From assembly GCF_030818905.1 (NCBI RefSeq), contig NZ_JAUTAZ010000001.1, positions 310,001-374,000 of the forward strand: DNA of 64,000 bases. Direction: 5' to 3'. Position numbers and translations under genes: made by a program. Each line of letters opens with the position of its first letter. Position 1 is the first letter of the stretch. Below, one piece after another: positions 27,167-37,000 of the stretch. Source of the stretch: Microbacterium sp. SORGH_AS_0888. GTDB taxonomy: Bacteria; Actinomycetota; Actinomycetes; Actinomycetales; Microbacteriaceae. The notes under the pieces were generated by a model. That model was not told the origin of the DNA and did not search any database. It was given only the letters and a program-made list of their open reading frames with translations.

Positions 27167-28582
27167 TCACGCACCCGCGGCGGGGGCGCCGCCCGCGCTC
27201 GACCGCCGCCGGCGCCGGCGTCGTGCCGGGGCGGGCTTGCCGTCCTGATGCTGGGCGCCGCCGCCGTCATGCGTGCCGGCGCCTTCCGTGCGCTCCGCAG
27301 GGGCGGAGGCCGCGGGCTGTTCGCTCGAGCCGCGGCGACGGCGGCGGGGCGCGCGCGCCGCCGCGTCCGTCGTGGCGACGGCCGCGGTCTGCGGGGCCTT
27401 CGTCAGTCGTCCCTTGGTGCCTTCGGGGATGCCGAGATCGGCGTAGAGGTGCGGGCTGGACGAGTAGGTCTCGACGGGCTCGGGCTGCCCGAACTCGAGC
27501 GCACGGTTGATGAGAGCCCATTTGTGCAGGTCGTCCCAGTCCACGAACGTGACCGCGATGCCTGTCTTTCCCGCGCGACCCGTGCGCCCGGCGCGGTGGA
27601 GATAGGTCTTCTCGTCGTCCGGGATCGTGTGGTTGATGACGTGTGTGACGTCGTCGACGTCGATGCCGCGGGCCGCGACATCCGTGGCGATCAGAACGTC
27701 GCGCTTGCCGGCCTTGAAGGCCGCCATCGACCGTTCACGCGCCTCCTGGCTCATGTCGCCGTGGACGGCGCCCGCGTTGAAGCCGCGGTCGTTGAGCTCG
27801 TCGACGAGCTTCTGAGCGGCGCGCTTGGTACGTGTGAACACGACGGTCTTGCCGCGGCCCTCCGCCTGCAGGATCCGGGCGACGACCTCGTCCTTGTCGA
27901 GCGAGTGGGCGCGGTAGACGAGGTGCTTGATGTTCGCCTGCGTGAGGCCCTCGTCGGGGTCGTTCGCGCGGATGTGGATCGGGTTCGACATGAACCGGCG
28001 TGCGAGCGCGACGATCGGGCCCGGCATGGTGGCGCTGAACAGCTGGGTGTGGCGGACCGGGGGAACCTTCGCGAAGATCTTCTCGATGTCGGGCAGGAAC
28101 CCGAGGTCGAGCATCTTGTCGGCCTCGTCGAGCACGACCTCCGTCGCGTGCGAGAGGTCGAGCAGCCGCTGTCCGGCGAGGTCGATGAGGCGTCCCGGAG
28201 TGCCGACGACGATCTGCGCGCCCGCCTGCAGCTGCTCGATCTGGCCCTCGTACGCCTTGCCGCCGTAGATGGCGACGACGCTCGTCGGGCGCCCCTGGGC
28301 GAGCAGGTCCATGTCCTCGTAGACCTGGACCGCGAGCTCGCGGGTGGGGACCACGATCAGCGCCTTCACGCCGGGCTCCGGGGTGGGGCCCAGCCGCTGC
28401 ACGACCGGGATGCCGAACCCGAAGGTCTTGCCCGTTCCCGTCTTTGCCTGGCCGATGATGTCCTGTCCGGGGAGGGACAGCGGGATCGTCTGCTCCTGGA
28501 TCGGGAAGGCATCGATGATGCCCTTTCCTGCGAGGACGTCGACGATGTCCTGGTCGACGCCGAGTTCGGCGAAGGTCGTCAC
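27167..28582 (-). CDS. DEAD-box ATP-dependent RNA helicase
   Basis: Unwinds structured RNA in ribosome assembly, mRNA turnover or cold response. It has about 471 residues with all core motifs: Q motif FPIQEQTIPL, I AKTGTGKT, Ia VPTRELA, Ib TPGRLIDL, II VVLDEADKML, III SATM, V ATDVAARGIDVDDV and VI HRAGRTGRAG. The last 85 residues are a basic, low-complexity Arg/Ala/Pro tail probably binding RNA. GTG 28582 has an AGACAGG ribosome site eight bases upstream; GTG 28591 would add three residues. Divergent from the ferritin-like gene. Confidence 0.95.
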   Translation of the reverse strand: MTTFAELGVDQDIVDVLAGKGIIDAFPIQEQTIPLSLPGQDIIGQAKTGTGKTFGFGIPVVQRLGPTPEPGVKALIVVPTRELAVQVYEDMDLLAQGRPTSVVAIYGGKAYEGQIEQLQAGAQIVVGTPGRLIDLAGQRLLDLSHATEVVLDEADKMLDLGFLPDIEKIFAKVPPVRHTQLFSATMPGPIVALARRFMSNPIHIRANDPDEGLTQANIKHLVYRAHSLDKDEVVARILQAEGRGKTVVFTRTKRAAQKLVDELNDRGFNAGAVHGDMSQEARERSMAAFKAGKRDVLIATDVAARGIDVDDVTHVINHTIPDDEKTYLHRAGRTGRAGKTGIAVTFVDWDDLHKWALINRALEFGQPEPVETYSSSPHLYADLGIPEGTKGRLTKAPQTAAVATTDAAARAPRRRRRGSSEQPAASAPAERTEGAGTHDGGGAQHQDGKPAPARRRRRRRSSAGGAPAAGA

Positions 28583-28700
28583 AATATGCACCTGTCTGGT
28601 TGTCGGCGGCGATGGCCGCGAGTCGGTCCACGCCCTTCCTCAGCCCCAGGCGCGGTGGCCCCGGATCCGTGCCGGGGCGTGCTCCACGATACCCGAGCCC

Positions 28701-28706
28701 TAGGCT
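28701..28706 (+). promoter_or_regulatory. -10 element upstream of ferritin-like gene
   Basis: TAGGCT ends seven bases before GTG 28714, with no ribosome site, again fitting a leaderless or nearly leaderless message. Confidence 0.45.
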
Positions 28707-28713
28707 GTACCGC

Positions 28714-29436
28714 GTGTGGCAGTGGGTGGAACGGTTGCTGGGCCGAGACCGGCCGGCGGGCAGAGCGCTGCGGCTGCGGTCGCGCGAGGAGCTCGCGACG
28801 ATGCCGCGCGTCTCCTTCGAGGAGCTCGCGCCGGACGTCGACACCTTCCTCGGTCAGGCGGCCTACCTCCAGCTGGGCTACTTCGAGACCCTCAGCGAGC
28901 TGATCGCGACGACGCCGCAGCTCGTGCAGAAGGAGGCGATCTCGCGCGCGGCGGGCGCGGCGCTGCTCAAGCATCGCGAGCTCGTCGCCCTCATCCGTGA
29001 GCGCGGCGGCGATCCGACGCAGGTCATGCTGCCCTTCCGAGAGCCTCTCGATGCTTTCCGTGATGCGACGCACGGCGTGCGGCCCCAGGAGACGCTGCTG
29101 TCCGTGCACATCACGGCGGGCATGCTCGACGACTTCTACCTCGCCCTGTCCGCAGGGTACGACGAGACGGGGCGCCGGGTGGCCCGCATCCTTCGCGCCG
29201 ACAACGACCGGCAGGCGGTCGTCGGCATCCTCTCCGAGACGATCGCGTCCGACCCGGAGTGGGCCTCGCTCCTGGCCCTGTGGGGGCGGCGGCTCGTCGG
29301 GGACACGCTCTTGGTCGCCCGCTCGGCGCTGCGCAAGGAGGGCTCGGCGGCCGCGGCCGAGCGCGTCGAGCCGGTGTTCACGGCGCTCCTGGGCGCGCAC
29401 GCGGCGCGCATGACCGCGATGGGGCTGTCGTCCTGA
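28714..29436 (+). CDS. Ferritin-like fold protein (MiaE/tRNA hydroxylase-like)
   Basis: A 240-residue all-helical protein. EELAPDVDTFLGQAAYLQLGYFETLSELI, AAGAALLKHRELVALI and the later DETGRRVARILRADNDRQAVVGIL with its downstream helices give the four-helix pattern of ferritin-like hydroxylases; similar proteins are annotated as ferritin-like fold or MiaE-like in actinobacteria. Candidate metal ligands include the Glu in YFETLSELI and HRE, but I cannot confirm a complete diiron site, so activity is uncertain. Start GTG 28714 is set by the -10 at 28701. Confidence 0.75.
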   Translation: MWQWVERLLGRDRPAGRALRLRSREELATMPRVSFEELAPDVDTFLGQAAYLQLGYFETLSELIATTPQLVQKEAISRAAGAALLKHRELVALIRERGGDPTQVMLPFREPLDAFRDATHGVRPQETLLSVHITAGMLDDFYLALSAGYDETGRRVARILRADNDRQAVVGILSETIASDPEWASLLALWGRRLVGDTLLVARSALRKEGSAAAAERVEPVFTALLGAHAARMTAMGLSS

Positions 29437-29463
29437 CGCCCGCCGCATGAGGCCGTCTCGCGA

Positions 29464-29515
29464 GATCAGGCGGGATGCCGGGGAGAGGCGCCTGCGGCGG
29501 CGAGATGTCCTGATC
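29464..29515. repeat. Palindromic element downstream of the broken DUF559-like gene
   Basis: GATCAGG at 29464-29470 and CCTGATC at 29509-29515 are complementary arms around a GC-rich centre. The right end CCTGATCCGG is shared with the element at 30319-30386 on the other side of the gene. It also separates the convergent ferritin-like gene. Confidence 0.6.
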
Positions 29516-29523
29516 CGGTCGCG

Positions 29524-30279
29524 TCAGCGTGCTCGGTGCAGGCCCTGCGCCATCGCCATCAGCACCGTCGCTCGCACGTGGTCCCCGTCGAACATCACCT
29601 GGTGATAGTCGAAGCGGAGGAGCGTGAACCCCCGGAGCACGAGCCGTGCGTCGGCGCGGAGGTCACCGCGCCGCTGGGCGGCGCGGTGGTGGGCGAAGCC
29701 GTCGAGCTGGATGCCGAGGCGATCGCCGATGAGGCCATCGAGAGGATGCCCGTCCACCCGGACCTGTTGCCGCACATCGACGCCCTCGGCGCTCATGCCC
29801 ATGACGAACACGGTCTCGATGCCGGAGCCGGACAGCGCCGAAGCGGCTGCGGCGAGGGCGCTGGCCTCTCGGCTCCGCCGCGCGACCCGGACGAGCTCGG
29901 CAGGGTCGACGTGCCCGCCCGCGGCAGCCGACTCCCAGATCGGGAGCGCCTCGCGGCGCCCCAGACATCCGGCGGTCTGGAACAGCACGTTCAGGATGCG
30001 ATCGTCCACGCTGTTGCGGGCGACCGGGGCCGAGCCCCTGCCCCCAGTGCAGGTGCATTCCCTCGCTCGGCAGGCGAGCCGCGTTGTGGGCGACGGCGAT
30101 GTGGAGCTCGGCGACCGGGTCGTGCGGCACCCACAATCCGTGCAGCTCCGCGGCGGTGACGCACGTGACACGGCCGCTGACGGATGCCGCGGCGCGGCGG
30201 CGTGGGTCGCATCCCGCGGTCACCAGCCAGGCGAGCGCTTCGCGTGCCGCGTCCGCGTCGGGACGGTGGACAACTGCAT
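29524..30279 (-). pseudogene. DUF559/AbiEi-like protein gene broken by frameshift(s)
   Basis: Similar in type to actinobacterial proteins with an AbiEi-like N-terminus and a Vsr/DUF559 nuclease-like C-terminus. The N-terminal half reads in one frame (TAELHGLWVPHDPVAELHIAVAHNAARL to MHLHWGQG), and the rest continues in another from about 30030 (APVARNSVDDRILNVLFQTAGCL) to the end with VRVDGHPLDGLIGDRLGIQLDGFAHH and ADARLVLRGFTLLRFDYHQVMFD. One surplus G in the GGGGCAGGGG run at about 30035-30047 explains the break. Near the 5' end, codons for VVHRPDADAAREALAWLV run in frame but reach no start, while ATG 30279 is out of frame, so a second break is likely. Flanked by related palindromes. Confidence 0.75.
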
Positions 30280-30318
30280 GACCCCACGTGCCTGGGGAGG
30301 AACGGGCGCCCGCTCCTC

Positions 30319-30386
30319 ATCAGGCCATCTCGCCAGGGCAGGCTGCTTCAGAGCAGAACCTGCCTGCCTTTGCGATGCGGCCTGAT
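30319..30386. repeat. Long imperfect palindrome upstream of the broken DUF559-like gene
   Basis: ATCAGGCCATCTCGCCAGGG... on the left pairs with ...TTTGCGATGCGGCCTGAT on the right (arms ATCAGGCC 30319-30326 and GGCCTGAT 30379-30386, inner GCAGGC/GCCTGC). It shares CCTGATCCGG with the element at 29464-29515. It lies between two leftward genes, so it may also stop transcription from DUF3107. Confidence 0.7.
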
Positions 30387-30394
30387 CCGGCGGG

Positions 30395-30685
30395 TCAGAC
30401 GAGCTTCAGGCGCTCGCGCTCACGCGCGTCGTGTGCCGCGCGGATGCGGGTGAGGACGACGCCGAGCGGCACCACGACGATCGCGGGCACGATCGCCGAC
30501 AGGAGCCAGATCCACGGGTCCAGCGTCGTGGCGCCGGTCCACGTCATGAGCGTCCACACCGCGCCCCCGACGACGGCTCCCACGGCGGGGAGCAGAGCCG
30601 TGCCGCGGGCGGCACGGCCGGGCAGCGCGTAGTGCGCGATCAGGCCCACGGCGAGCCCGAAGAGGAACGCGAGGACGATGTCCAC
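30395..30685 (-). CDS. Small membrane protein, unknown
   Basis: A 96-residue protein with three hydrophobic helices (IVLAFLFGLAVGLIAHYAL, LLPAVGAVVGGAVWTLMTW, WIWLLSAIVPAIVVVPLGVVL) and a charged C-terminus. It begins five bases after the DUF3107 stop, so the two are co-transcribed. Nothing more specific is recognisable. Confidence 0.75.
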   Translation of the reverse strand: MDIVLAFLFGLAVGLIAHYALPGRAARGTALLPAVGAVVGGAVWTLMTWTGATTLDPWIWLLSAIVPAIVVVPLGVVLTRIRAAHDARERERLKLV

Positions 30686-30690
30686 GGGGC

Positions 30691-30915
30691 TCAGGCGACG
30701 AAGCCGACGCGCCGGGTCTGGTCGCTGCCGAGCTCGACGTAGGCGAGGCTCGCGGTGGGGACGAGGTAGGAGCTGCCCTTGTCGTCGCTGAACGTGATGA
30801 AGGGCGCGCCGTCGGCCAGCGCGTCGGCGACCGACTTCTTCACGGAGTCCGCGGACTCGCTGGTCTCGAAGCCGAGTTCGCGGCCGGTGTTCGCGATGCC
30901 GATGCGGATCTCCAC
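30691..30915 (-). CDS. DUF3107 small conserved protein
   Basis: A 74-residue soluble protein: VEIRIGIANTGRELGFETSE, then VADALADGAPFITFSDDKGSSYLVPTASLAYVELG. This is the whole DUF3107 family, conserved in actinobacteria and commonly adjacent to the adnAB genes, as here. GTG 30915 has GGAAGGAAGG upstream. Function unknown. Confidence 0.92.
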   Translation of the reverse strand: MEIRIGIANTGRELGFETSESADSVKKSVADALADGAPFITFSDDKGSSYLVPTASLAYVELGSDQTRRVGFVA

Positions 30916-31039
30916 GGTGTGCCTTCCTTCCGGGGCCTTGGGGCCACGAGGAACTCTACGGCACCCCGGCACGGGTGCGGACCCGCGCACGCTCAGGGCG
31001 AACGCCGCATGTCGGAGACGCGCGGTATCGTCGCCGATC

Positions 31040-34000
31040 GTGGATGTCGCCCCCGTCGCCCTCGATCCCGAGCAGCTCGCCGTCGTGGCGCTGCGCTCGT
31101 GCGCCGTCGTCGTGGGCGGCCCGGGAAGCGGCAAGACGACGGCGCTCCGCGCGCTGTTGCGACGCGTCGTCGACGAGCACGGCACCGATGCGGCCCTCGT
31201 GCTCACGCCGTCCCGGCCGACGGCCACGGCGCTGCGCGACGACCTCGCGCTCGAGCTCGGGCGGGCGACGAGCGGACCGTGGGCGCGCTCGATCGCGTCG
31301 TTCGCGTACGCGCTCGTGCGGGCCGAGGCCGTACGGCGGGGCGAGCCGGTTCCGCAGCTGCTGACGGGCGGCGACGAGGACCAGCTGATCCACGATCTGC
31401 TGCGCGGCGACGCAGAGGACGAGGCGGCGGGGTTCTCCCGCTGGCCGGAGCGGCTGGCCGCCCCGGTCCGCTCGAGCCCCGCGTTCCGCGCCGAGCTCCG
31501 GGTGTTCCTCGCCGAGTGCACGATGCTCGGGATCACCCCCGCCGCACTGCGTCGTCGCGCCGAGATGGAGGACCGACCCGCCTGGGCGGCGCTCGCCTCG
31601 TTCGCAATCGACTACGCGGAGGTGAGGGACCGGATGCGCGGCGCACACCGCGATGCCGCCGGCATGCTCCGTGAGGCCACCGGCATCCTGCGCGACGTCC
31701 ACGCGCCGCTGCCGCCCGGGCTGCGCACCGTTCTCGTGGACGATGCGCAGGAGCTGACGGCGGGCGGCGTGGAGCTGCTCGGCGCCCTGGCCGATCGCGG
31801 CATCGACGTCGTGGCGTTCGGCGACCCCGACATCGGCTCGGGTGCGTTCCGCGGCGCACGGCCCGAGAACTTCGCCGCTCTCGACGCGCGATGGCGCACG
31901 CGGATCGTGCTGGCAGACGGGCACCGCGGCACCCCGTTCCAGCGCGATGCCGTCCGCCGGATCGTCTCGCGTATCGGTGCGGTCGGCGTCGTCGCGCACC
32001 GTCGAGCGCCCGAGGGCGTGGACGACGACGGGTCGCTGCGGACCTTCGTGCTGCGTTCGCCGGCCGAGGAGATCGACGCCATCGCCCGGCTGCTCCGCGA
32101 GCGGCATGTGCACGACCGCGTGCCCTGGGACTCGTGCGCGGTGATCGCGCACGACACGCGCCAGGTCGCCGCCCTCGAAGCCGAGCTGTCCGCGCGGTCG
32201 GTGCCGGCTCGCGCGACGGGCGCCGCGCAGTCCCTCGGCGAGCTGCGGCCGGTGCGCGACCTCGTGCGATGCGTCCTCGCCGCCCTCGACCCGCACGCGG
32301 ACGCCGACCCCGCGGAGCTCCTCGCGGCGGCGGGTCTGGACCCGGTGGAGCTGCGGCGGCTGCGTGCTGCACTGCGCAAGGCGTCCCCGGAGGCGGGACG
32401 ATCATCCGCGGAGCTGCTGCGCGCGGCGTTCACGGAGCCGCTCACGCTCGACCTGCTCGACACGCGGGAGTCGCGTGCCGCGGCGCGGCTGGTGCAGACG
32501 CTGCGGCTGCTGCGCGAGCAGCACGCGGCGGGGGCGACCGCGCACGAGCTGCTCTGGACGGTGTGGGAGCGCAGCGGCCGCGAGCAGGTCTGGGCCCAGG
32601 CCGCCCGCGGCACGGGGCCGGTCGCCGCGCAGGCGGACCGTGATCTGGACGCCGTCGTCGCGCTGTTCCAGGCCGCGAAACGTCACGGCGAGCGAGAGGT
32701 CGATGCCGAGCCCGTGGCGTTCCTTCGGGCCGTGCTCGACAGCGAGGTCGCGGAGGACCGGCTCGAGGCCGAGGCGCCGCGTCCGCGCGTACGGGTGCTG
32801 ACGCCCGCGGCGGCGGTCGGCGCCGAGTTCGACACCGTGGTCGTGGCGGGCGTGCAGGACGGCCTGTGGCCGAACACGCGCGTGCGCGGCGGTCTGCTCG
32901 AGACCTGGCGCCTCGGCGAGGGGGAGGAGCCGGATGTCGCCGACCGCCGCCGCGCCGTGCTGCACGACGAGCTCCGCCTGTTCGCCCGCGCGCTCTCGCG
33001 TGCGCGTTCGCGGGTCTTCGTGACGGCGGTCGACGACGACGACACGGGTCCGAGCCCCTTCCTGGAGCTTCTCCCGCCCGCGTCCGCGCCGCCCAGCGCG
33101 CATCCGCTGTCCTTGCGAGGGCTCGTGGCCGCACACCGCCGCACGCTGACCGAGCCGCGAGCGTCGGGACCGGCTCGACGCCACGCGGCGGGGCAGCTCG
33201 CCCTGCTCGCCGCAGCGGGTGTTCCCGGTGCGGAGCCGAGCGAGTGGTACGGCATCGCCGAGGTCACCAGCACGGCGCCGCTGCACGATCCGGCTGCGGG
33301 CGCCGTGCGCGTCTCGCCGTCCCGCATCCACGACGTGGAGGAGTGCGCGCTCAACTGGGTGATCGGAGATCTCGGCGGCGACCCCGGGGGTGCGACGGCG
33401 GGGATCGGAACGCTGGTCCACGCGGCGCTCGAGACGGCCGGCGGCGGCACGGAGCAGGAGCTGTGGGCGGCGGTGGAGGATCGCTGGGGCGAGATCGAGT
33501 TCGAGTCCGCGTGGCGCGAGCGCGCCGAGCGGGCCCGTGCACGCGACATCGTTCGCCGCCTCCACCGATACGTGCGCGACGTCGAGGCCTCCGGTGGCCG
33601 GCTGGTGGGCGCCGAACCGCACTTCGAGGTGCCGATCGCGCTCGACCGGGGCGAGGCGCTGCTGAGCGGGTACATCGATCGCGTCGAGCTCACGCGCGAC
33701 GGCCGTGTCGTCATCGTCGACGTCAAGACCGGCCGACGCGAGCCGCAGACCGACGCGAAGGTCGCCGACCATCCGCAGCTCGCGGCCTATCAGCTCGCCC
33801 ATGCGCGTGGCGCGCTGCCGGAGACGGCGGGCCTGCCGGCGGGCGGGGCCAAGCTCGTCGTGCTGCAGCCGACCTCGGCCTCCGTCTCGTATGCGACCCC
33901 GACCCAGCCTCCGTTCGACGCGGAGCGGACGGAGGCGTTCCTCGAGCGCGTCGGCCGCGCCGTCGAGGTCATGAGCGGCACCGAGTTCGCGGCTCCCTAC

Positions 34001-34075
34001 GAGGAGCACTGCCGTGACGAGTTCTCGTTCGGCGTCTGCCGGATCCACACGATCGGGCCGGTGAGCGCCTCATGA
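31040..34075 (+). CDS. adnA: AdnA-like helicase-nuclease subunit
   Basis: One subunit of the AdnAB motor-nuclease that resects double-strand breaks for recombination, the actinobacterial counterpart of RecBCD/AddAB. It has 1011 residues. UvrD-type motor: Walker A GGPGSGKTT at 26-34, motif II VLVDDAQEL near 235, later TPAAAVGAEFDTVVVAGVQDGLWPN and LFARALSRARSRVFVT. C-terminal PD-(D/E)XK nuclease: GIGTLVHAALE, SGYIDRVELTRDGRVVIVDVKTGR and HPQLAAYQLA. Three cysteines flank the nuclease (VEECALNW and EEHCRDEFSFGVCRIH). GTG 31040 is the chosen start, with a TATCGT -10 eight bases ahead. It overlaps adnB as ATGA. Confidence 0.9.
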   Translation: MDVAPVALDPEQLAVVALRSCAVVVGGPGSGKTTALRALLRRVVDEHGTDAALVLTPSRPTATALRDDLALELGRATSGPWARSIASFAYALVRAEAVRRGEPVPQLLTGGDEDQLIHDLLRGDAEDEAAGFSRWPERLAAPVRSSPAFRAELRVFLAECTMLGITPAALRRRAEMEDRPAWAALASFAIDYAEVRDRMRGAHRDAAGMLREATGILRDVHAPLPPGLRTVLVDDAQELTAGGVELLGALADRGIDVVAFGDPDIGSGAFRGARPENFAALDARWRTRIVLADGHRGTPFQRDAVRRIVSRIGAVGVVAHRRAPEGVDDDGSLRTFVLRSPAEEIDAIARLLRERHVHDRVPWDSCAVIAHDTRQVAALEAELSARSVPARATGAAQSLGELRPVRDLVRCVLAALDPHADADPAELLAAAGLDPVELRRLRAALRKASPEAGRSSAELLRAAFTEPLTLDLLDTRESRAAARLVQTLRLLREQHAAGATAHELLWTVWERSGREQVWAQAARGTGPVAAQADRDLDAVVALFQAAKRHGEREVDAEPVAFLRAVLDSEVAEDRLEAEAPRPRVRVLTPAAAVGAEFDTVVVAGVQDGLWPNTRVRGGLLETWRLGEGEEPDVADRRRAVLHDELRLFARALSRARSRVFVTAVDDDDTGPSPFLELLPPASAPPSAHPLSLRGLVAAHRRTLTEPRASGPARRHAAGQLALLAAAGVPGAEPSEWYGIAEVTSTAPLHDPAAGAVRVSPSRIHDVEECALNWVIGDLGGDPGGATAGIGTLVHAALETAGGGTEQELWAAVEDRWGEIEFESAWRERAERARARDIVRRLHRYVRDVEASGGRLVGAEPHFEVPIALDRGEALLSGYIDRVELTRDGRVVIVDVKTGRREPQTDAKVADHPQLAAYQLAHARGALPETAGLPAGGAKLVVLQPTSASVSYATPTQPPFDAERTEAFLERVGRAVEVMSGTEFAAPYEEHCRDEFSFGVCRIHTIGPVSAS

Positions 34076-37000
34076 GCGCACCGCGCGTGTCCGCCGCGGC
34101 GCTGGCGGCGGCGCTCGGCCAGTTCGCGCCGACGTCCGAGCAGACCGCCGTCATCGAGTCGCCGCTCGCCCCGGCGCTCGTCGTCGCCGGCGCCGGGAGC
34201 GGCAAGACGGAGACGATGGCCGCGCGCGTGGTCTGGCTCGTCGCCAACCGGTTCGTGCGGCGCGATCAGGTGCTCGGGCTCACGTTCACCCGCAAGGCCG
34301 CCGGAGAGCTGGGCGAGCGGATCGGGCGCCGACTCGCCCGGCTGGCCGAGTTCGAGCGCGCCGGGCTCGTCCCGCAGCTCGACGCCTTGAACGACTCGGG
34401 CGCCCTCGTGGTGTTCGGGCAGGCCGAGCGATCCGGCGACGACGATCTGAGACGACGCGCGCTCGAGGCGCTCTCCCGGCGGCATCCCGGCGTTCCGGAC
34501 GTCGTCGACACCCTGCTCGAGCGCCCGACCGTGACGACCTACAACGGCTTCGCCGACGGGATCGTGCGCGAGCACGCGGTGCGCATCGGGCTCGACCCGG
34601 AGTCGACCCTGCTCTCGGAGTCCGCGGCATGGCTGCTCATGCGGCGGACCGTGCTCTCCTCGGACGACGCGCGACTCGAGCAGCGCCCCGAGTCGGTGCG
34701 CTCGATCGTCGACGCGGCGCTGCGCATCGCTCGCGACACGGTCGACAACCTCGCCTCGCTCGACGAGGTCGCGCAGCTCGCGGAGCAGTTCGCCGCCGTC
34801 CGCGAGCTGCCCAGTGAGAACCGGCGTACGACGGTCTATCGCGAGGTCGCGGATGCCGCGGACCGGGTGGGCGCGTTGCCGCTCCTGGCAGACCTGGCCC
34901 GCGAGTACGACGACGCCAAGCGGCGGCTGGGCGTGCTCGACTTCTCGGACCAGGTCGCGGGCGCCGTTCGCGCGGTCCGGGCCGCCCCCGAGGTCGCCGC
35001 GGAGCTCCGCGAGCGCTATCGCGTCGTGCTGCTCGACGAGTATCAGGACACCTCGGTCGTGCAGACTCAGCTGCTCGCCGGGATCTTCGCGCGCACCCCG
35101 GTCATGGCGGTCGGCGACCCGCACCAGTCGATCTACGGCTGGCGCGGCGCGAGCGCGGGCAATCTCGGCGACTTCCCACGCGCGTTCGCGCCGGAGGGCG
35201 GATGCGGTCGCTTCGCACTGCTCACGAGCTGGCGCAACGCGCGCGGCGTCCTCGTCGCCGCGAACGCCGTGCTCGAGCCGCTGGCCTCCAGCGCTCCCGT
35301 CGAGGTGGGGGAGCTCCGACCGCGCCCGGGCGCGCCGACCGGCACGGTCGAGCTCGCCCAGGCGAGCGATGTGGATGCCGAGGCGGACCGGGTCGCGGAG
35401 TGGTTCGTGCGGGTGCGCGCCGAGCGCCGCGGGGAGGGCCTGCCGACGACGGGCGCCGTGCTGTTCCGGAGCAAACGGCACATGGTCCGTTTCGCGGATG
35501 CGCTCGGGCGGCGCGGGGTTCCGCACCGCATCCTCGGTCTCGGCGGGCTGCTGTCCACACCGGAGGTCGTCGATGTCGTGAGCGCCCTGCGCGTGATCGC
35601 TGATCCGGATGCCGGCTCGGCGCTCCTGCGTCTGCTCGCCGGGCCGCGCTGGTCCGTGGGACTCGCCGACCTCGGGGCGCTCTCGCGGCTCGCGCGGCGG
35701 CTCGGCGGCGAGGAGGGTCAGGCACCGCTCTCGGATGCGCTCGACGCTCTCCTCCGGGGCGGCGACGACGGCGCGGCGCGCGCCGACTTCACCCCGACGG
35801 GGCTCGCGCGGCTCCGTGAGGCGGCGGGAGTCTTCGCGGGACTGCGACGGGCCGCCGGCATGCCGATCCCCGAGCTCTTGCGCGTCATCGAGGTCGAGCT
35901 GCGCCTCGACATCGAGCTGGCCGCGAACGAGAGCCGCGGGTCCGCGCGCGTCGCCGGGGCCCAGCTGCGCGCCTTCGGCGACGAGGTGCGCGCCTTCCTC
36001 GCCGCCGACGAGCGGGGGACGGTGGCGAGCCTGCTGGCGTGGCTCGATCACGCCGAGCGTCTCGACGAGTTCGCCCCGCGCACCGAGCCGCCCGAGGACG
36101 ACGTCGTCCAGCTCCTCACGATCCACGGCTCGAAAGGACTGGAGTGGGACGCGGTCGCCGTGGTCCGGCTGGTGGAGGACGAGCTGCCGACTCTGCCGCG
36201 GGACACGAAGGGATGGCTCGCGTTCGGCGTGCTGCCCGCGGTCTTCCGGGGCGACGCCGCGTGGCTGCCGGACATCGACTGGCGGGCTGCGGCGACACAG
36301 CAGGAGCTCCGCGCGGCCCTCGAGGCGTACGTCGAGCGCAACAAGGCTCGTGCCCGTGCCGAGGACCGGCGCCTCGCCTACGTCGCGGTGACCCGTGCGC
36401 GCGACCGCCTGCTGCTGTCGTGCTCCCCCTGGGCGGGGGGCTCCCGGCCGCGCCGGCCGAGTCGGTTCCTGGTCGAGATCGCCGGCGCGCTCGAGATCCC
36501 GCTCGCGGCTGAGGATGCCGGCGAGAACCCGTTCGCCGGCGCCCGGCGGCTGCTGACCTGGCCGCTGGATCCGCTCGGCGCCCGCCGCTCCCGTGTCGAG
36601 GAGGCGGCCGCAGCGGTCCGTGCGGCGCAGCAGGGCCCGCCCGCGCCCGCCGAGCCCGATCTCGCGCTGCTGCTCGCGGAGCGCGATGCCGCAGCGGGTG
36701 ACGACGCGCGGGCGCCGGTGCGCATCCCGGCCTCCCGATACAAGGAGTTCGTCGCGGACTACGACGCCGCGGTGCGGCGTCTCGCGAGGCCGCTCCCCGA
36801 ACGCCCCTACCGGCAGACGCGGCTCGGCACGTTGTTCCACGCGTGGGTCGAACAGCGGTCGGGCGTCGCGGCCGGTGCCGCGTCAGTGGATGATCCGCTC
36901 TGGGACGACGCCGCGGAGGTCGCGCAGGGGGGCGACGACGCGGTGGCACTGGAACGGATGCAGCGCACGTTCGAGGAGTCCGAGTGGGGCGGCCTCGCGC

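Noticed and set aside
33997..36840. 947-codon minus-strand frame opposite adnB
   Set aside because: Low-complexity Arg/Glu/Asp/His composition with no domain, exactly antisense to a well-conserved helicase-nuclease.
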